Source: Clostridia bacterium (GTDB lineage: Bacteria > Bacillota > Clostridia > Oscillospirales > CAG-272). Taken from it: a stretch of DNA of 8,926 nucleotides. The DNA lies in NCBI GenBank assembly GCA_017408535.1, contig JAFQUL010000100.1, positions 1-8,926 of the forward strand, written 5' to 3'. The number at the start of each line of letters is the position of its first letter. Positions within the stretch are counted from its first letter, which is position 1. Shown piece after piece: positions 7,048 to 8,926 of the stretch. The notes beneath the pieces are model-generated. The model did not search any database. It was not told where the DNA came from and worked only from the letters and a program-made list of their open reading frames with translations. The position numbers and the translations under genes are program-made.

Positions 7048-7076
7048 TTTACAATCGGCAAAAAATGTGTTATACT
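7048..7076 (+). promoter_or_regulatory. Sigma-A promoter for rpsO
   Basis: -35 TTTACA (7048-7053), 17-bp spacer, -10 TATACT (7071-7076), with TGT immediately before it to make an extended -10. An A-rich tract (7019-7045) lies upstream and could act as an UP element. Transcription should start near 7083, giving a leader of about 112 nt. Confidence 0.82.
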
Positions 7077-7090
7077 ATCCGATGTGTATC

Positions 7091-7160
7091 CTCGGCTCGG
7101 TTTACGGGATCAGCCTTCCTCTTTTACGGAAGTCTTTCACCCGCCGTATACTGTGCCGAG
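7091..7160 (+). promoter_or_regulatory. Structured rpsO leader, candidate S15 autoregulatory RNA
   Basis: Three nested helices can be drawn by hand: CTCGGC 7091-7096 with GCCGAG 7155-7160; TACGG 7103-7107 with CCGTA 7144-7148; and CTTCC 7115-7119 with GGAAG 7128-7132, with an 8-nt loop. The first arm is a tandem CTCGGCTCGG, so the second copy (7096-7100) can also pair with CCGAG (7156-7160), giving an alternative register. The element starts about 8 nt after the predicted transcription start and ends 34 nt before the ATG. S15 is known to repress its own mRNA through unrelated leader structures in several bacteria. That this leader does so is an inference. Confidence 0.5.
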
Positions 7161-7194
7161 AGAACAAAATTTATTCGAGAAAGGTGAAAACACA

Positions 7195-7458
7195 ATGATC
7201 AAGGACGAAAAGCAGGAGATTATCGCCAAGTACGCGGTACATGAAGGAGACACCGGTTCCCCCGAGGTTCAGATCGCTATTCTTACTCACAGAATCGCAG
7301 CTCTCACCGAGCACCTCAAGGCTAACCACAAGGACTTCCACAGTCGCCGCGGCATGCTCAAGATGGTAGGTCACAGACGTAACCTCCTCAACTATCTTCA
7401 GAAGAAGGATATCGAGCGCTACCGTGCAATAATCGAAAAACTCGGCATCCGCAAATAA
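7195..7458 (+). CDS. rpsO: 30S ribosomal protein S15
   Basis: An 87-residue primary 16S rRNA-binding protein of the small-subunit platform. It is recognised by the conserved HEGDTGSPEVQIAILTHRI region (residues 16-34), the 16S-contact segment DFHSRRGMLKMVGHRRNLLNYL, and the C-terminal end LGIRK. The ATG at 7195 lies 8 nt after GAAAGGTG and gives the family's standard length. The same frame is open back to 7015, but that 60-residue extension would span the promoter and leader and is not S15-like. It has its own promoter and terminator, followed by pnp, the order seen in many bacteria. Confidence 0.98.
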   Translation: MIKDEKQEIIAKYAVHEGDTGSPEVQIAILTHRIAALTEHLKANHKDFHSRRGMLKMVGHRRNLLNYLQKKDIERYRAIIEKLGIRK

Positions 7459-7488
7459 TTTCCTGACAAAGGAACACTTGCCAAAGAC

Positions 7489-7526
7489 CTGCGGGCGGGG
7501 AAGACCCGCCCGCAGAATTTGTTTTT
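7489..7526 (+). terminator. Strong intrinsic terminator after rpsO
   Basis: CTGCGGGCGGG (7489-7499) and CCCGCCCGCAG (7505-7515) form an 11-bp perfect, GC-rich stem around a GAAGA loop, followed by AATTTGTTTTT. It lies 30 nt past the rpsO stop. The U tract is interrupted by one G, so some read-through into pnp is possible. Confidence 0.93.
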
Positions 7527-7592
7527 GGCGCATTTATCAAGAAAAGAAAACCCAAATCCCTCTCGCTCTTTTTCCGTGTCACAGCGGTAATT

Positions 7593-7651
7593 GTTTAGCA
7601 GTTAAATAAGGGTGCGCGGCACAGGCCGCGGCGCTTATCTAAATGCTAAAC
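7593..7651 (+). promoter_or_regulatory. Long hairpin in the pnp leader, candidate RNase III / autoregulation site
   Basis: A 59-nt imperfect stem-loop. Outer arm GTTTAGCA 7593-7600 pairs with TGCTAAAC 7644-7651; then TTA 7602-7604 with TAA 7640-7642; ATAAG 7606-7610 with CTTAT 7634-7638; and a tip CGCGGC 7615-7620 with GCCGCG 7625-7630 around ACAG. It is followed by CCCCCC rather than U residues, so it is not a terminator. In E. coli, pnp mRNA carries a leader stem that RNase III cuts, and PNPase then represses its own expression; the same role here is inferred. I see no convincing sigma-A promoter between the rpsO terminator and this hairpin, so the origin of the transcript is unclear. Confidence 0.6.
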
Positions 7652-7706
7652 CCCCCTTTGACCGGAGAGCGGGAAAAGCTTAAAGTTAAAATCGGAGGAA
7701 AAAAGC

Positions 7707-8926
7707 ATGTTTGAAAATTTCAGAACTTTCAGTTATGAGCTTGCCGGACGTACTCTCACCGTAGAAAACGGTAAGATGGCAGGTCTTGCAAACGGTTCCG
7801 TACTCGTAAGATACGGTGACACCGCAGTACTTTGCTCTGCAACCGCAAGCGCAGCACCCCGCGACGGTATCGACTTCCTTCCCCTTTCGGTAGACTATGA
7901 GGAGCGTCTCTACGCAGTAGGCCGCATCCCCGGCGGTTACCTTAAGCGTGAGGGCCGTCCCAGCGAGAACGCGATCCTTGCTTCCCGCGTTATCGACCGT
8001 CCCATCCGTCCTCTCTTCCCCAAGGATCTGAGAAATGACGTTAACCTTAACCTTACCGTTATGTCTGTGGACCACGACTGTGCACCTGAGATCACCGCTA
8101 TGATCGGTGCGTCCATCGCCCTTGCAATTTCCGATATTCCGTGGAACGGTCCTATCGGCGGCGTGTTCGTAGGTCTTGTTGACGGCGAGCTTGTTATCAA
8201 CCCCACCGCTGAGCAGCGTGAGAAGAGCGACCTTGAACTTACCGTTGCCGGCAGCAGAGAAAAGGTAGTTATGATCGAGGCAGGCGCAAAGGAAGTTACC
8301 GACGAGCGCATGTTCGAGGCTATTATGCTGGCTCACGAGGAGATCAAGAAGCTGGTTGCCTTCATTGACGTTATCGTCAGCGAGGTTGGCAAGAAGAAGT
8401 TTGACTATCCCTCCTGCGAGGTTCCCGCAGATCTTTACGAGGCTATCAAGGAGTTCTGCATCGAGGACATCCGCCGCGCAATGGATACCGACGATAAGGT
8501 AGTCCGTGACGAGGCAATGCAGATCGTTACAAACAGTGTATATGAGAAGTTTGATCCCGATTACCCCGATATGCACGTGGTAATGGATGAGATCATCTAT
8601 AAGATACAGAAGTACGTAGTACGCCGTTGGCTTCTTGACGACGGTAAGCGTGTTGACGGCCGCCGTCTTGACGAGATCCGTCCCCTTGCCGCAGAGGTTG
8701 GCCTCTTTAACCGTACTCACGGCTCCGCTATGTTCACCCGCGGTCAGACTCAGGCAGTTACCATCGCTACCCTCGGCACCATCGGCGAGGCGCAGATGCT
8801 TGACGATATCGGCGGCGAGGATTCCAAGCGCTATATGCACCACTACAATATGCCCGGCTTCTCTGTGGGTGACGCTAAGTCCTCCAGAAGCCCCGGCCGC
8901 CGCGAGATCGGTCACGGTGCTCTTGC
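7707..8926 (+). CDS. pnp: Polyribonucleotide nucleotidyltransferase (PNPase), N-terminal part (runs off right edge)
   Basis: Phosphorolytic 3'-5' exoribonuclease that releases nucleoside diphosphates from mRNA; it forms a trimeric ring in the cytoplasm and takes part in mRNA decay. 406 codons of a normal ~700 are present. Visible parts are the first RNase PH-like domain (about 1-225, with VGRIPGGYLKREGRPSE at 71-87 and SRVIDRPIRPLFP at 93-105), the all-helical domain (about 240-320), and the start of the second, catalytic RNase PH domain with FTRGQTQ at 343-349 and RYMHHYN at 385-391. The rest of the active site and the KH and S1 RNA-binding domains lie beyond the window. GGAGG 8 nt before the ATG at 7707 is an ideal ribosome site. 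Codon use is biased to C-ending and GT-rich choices, as in highly expressed genes. Confidence 0.98.
   Translation, partial: MFENFRTFSYELAGRTLTVENGKMAGLANGSVLVRYGDTAVLCSATASAAPRDGIDFLPLSVDYEERLYAVGRIPGGYLKREGRPSENAILASRVIDRPIRPLFPKDLRNDVNLNLTVMSVDHDCAPEITAMIGASIALAISDIPWNGPIGGVFVGLVDGELVINPTAEQREKSDLELTVAGSREKVVMIEAGAKEVTDERMFEAIMLAHEEIKKLVAFIDVIVSEVGKKKFDYPSCEVPADLYEAIKEFCIEDIRRAMDTDDKVVRDEAMQIVTNSVYEKFDPDYPDMHVVMDEIIYKIQKYVVRRWLLDDGKRVDGRRLDEIRPLAAEVGLFNRTHGSAMFTRGQTQAVTIATLGTIGEAQMLDDIGGEDSKRYMHHYNMPGFSVGDAKSSRSPGRREIGHGAL

Noticed and set aside
7015..7194. 60-codon upstream extension of rpsO in the same frame
   Set aside because: It would include the sigma-A promoter and the structured leader, and S15 proteins are about 87-89 residues. 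The ATG at 7195 has a good ribosome site.
7686..8915. 409-codon open frame on the minus strand opposite pnp
   Set aside because: It is the exact antisense shadow of the unmistakable pnp coding sequence, has no ribosome site and encodes no recognisable protein. Biased codon use in pnp (few codons giving antisense stops) explains its length.

Overview
The window is an ordinary chromosomal stretch of a Gram-positive bacterium, most likely a Clostridia-type Bacillota (Oscillospiraceae/Ruminococcaceae-like; inferred from protein style and gene content, not from a search). Supporting signs are strong Shine-Dalgarno sites, TTG and GTG starts, two sigma-A promoters with 17-bp spacers and extended -10 boxes, and the presence of rpsO, pnp and an FtsK/SpoIIIE translocase in one neighbourhood, which recalls the Bacillus chromosome.

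The left two thirds (1-6081) is one minus-strand gene train read from right to left: ftsK/spoIIIE DNA translocase, an Eis-like GNAT acetyltransferase, a DJ-1/PfpI protein, 5-formyltetrahydrofolate cyclo-ligase, a CPBP (Rce1/Abi-type) membrane protein, and the N-terminal part of an unrecognised proline-rich repeat protein that leaves the window at base 1. Gaps are short (14, 20 and 102 bp) and two junctions overlap (17 and 11 bp), so this looks like an operon driven from a promoter at 6189-6217. Chromosome segregation, metabolite repair (DJ-1, folate repair) and membrane functions are physically grouped, without an obvious single pathway.

The right third is on the plus strand. Diverging from ftsK are two small membrane proteins that together resemble one TauE/SafE (TSUP) transporter split into halves (6252-7013). 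Next comes rpsO (ribosomal protein S15) with its own promoter, a roughly 110-nt structured leader and a near-perfect intrinsic terminator. The window ends in pnp (polynucleotide phosphorylase), which is preceded by a 59-nt imperfect hairpin and cut off after residue 406.

The signals most worth a second look are RNA-level: the rpsO leader, where a tandem CTCGG gives two competing partners for one CCGAG, and the long hairpin upstream of pnp. Next are the split TSUP pair and the 13-residue proline-rich repeats. I saw no mobile element, CRISPR array, tRNA, rRNA or defence system.
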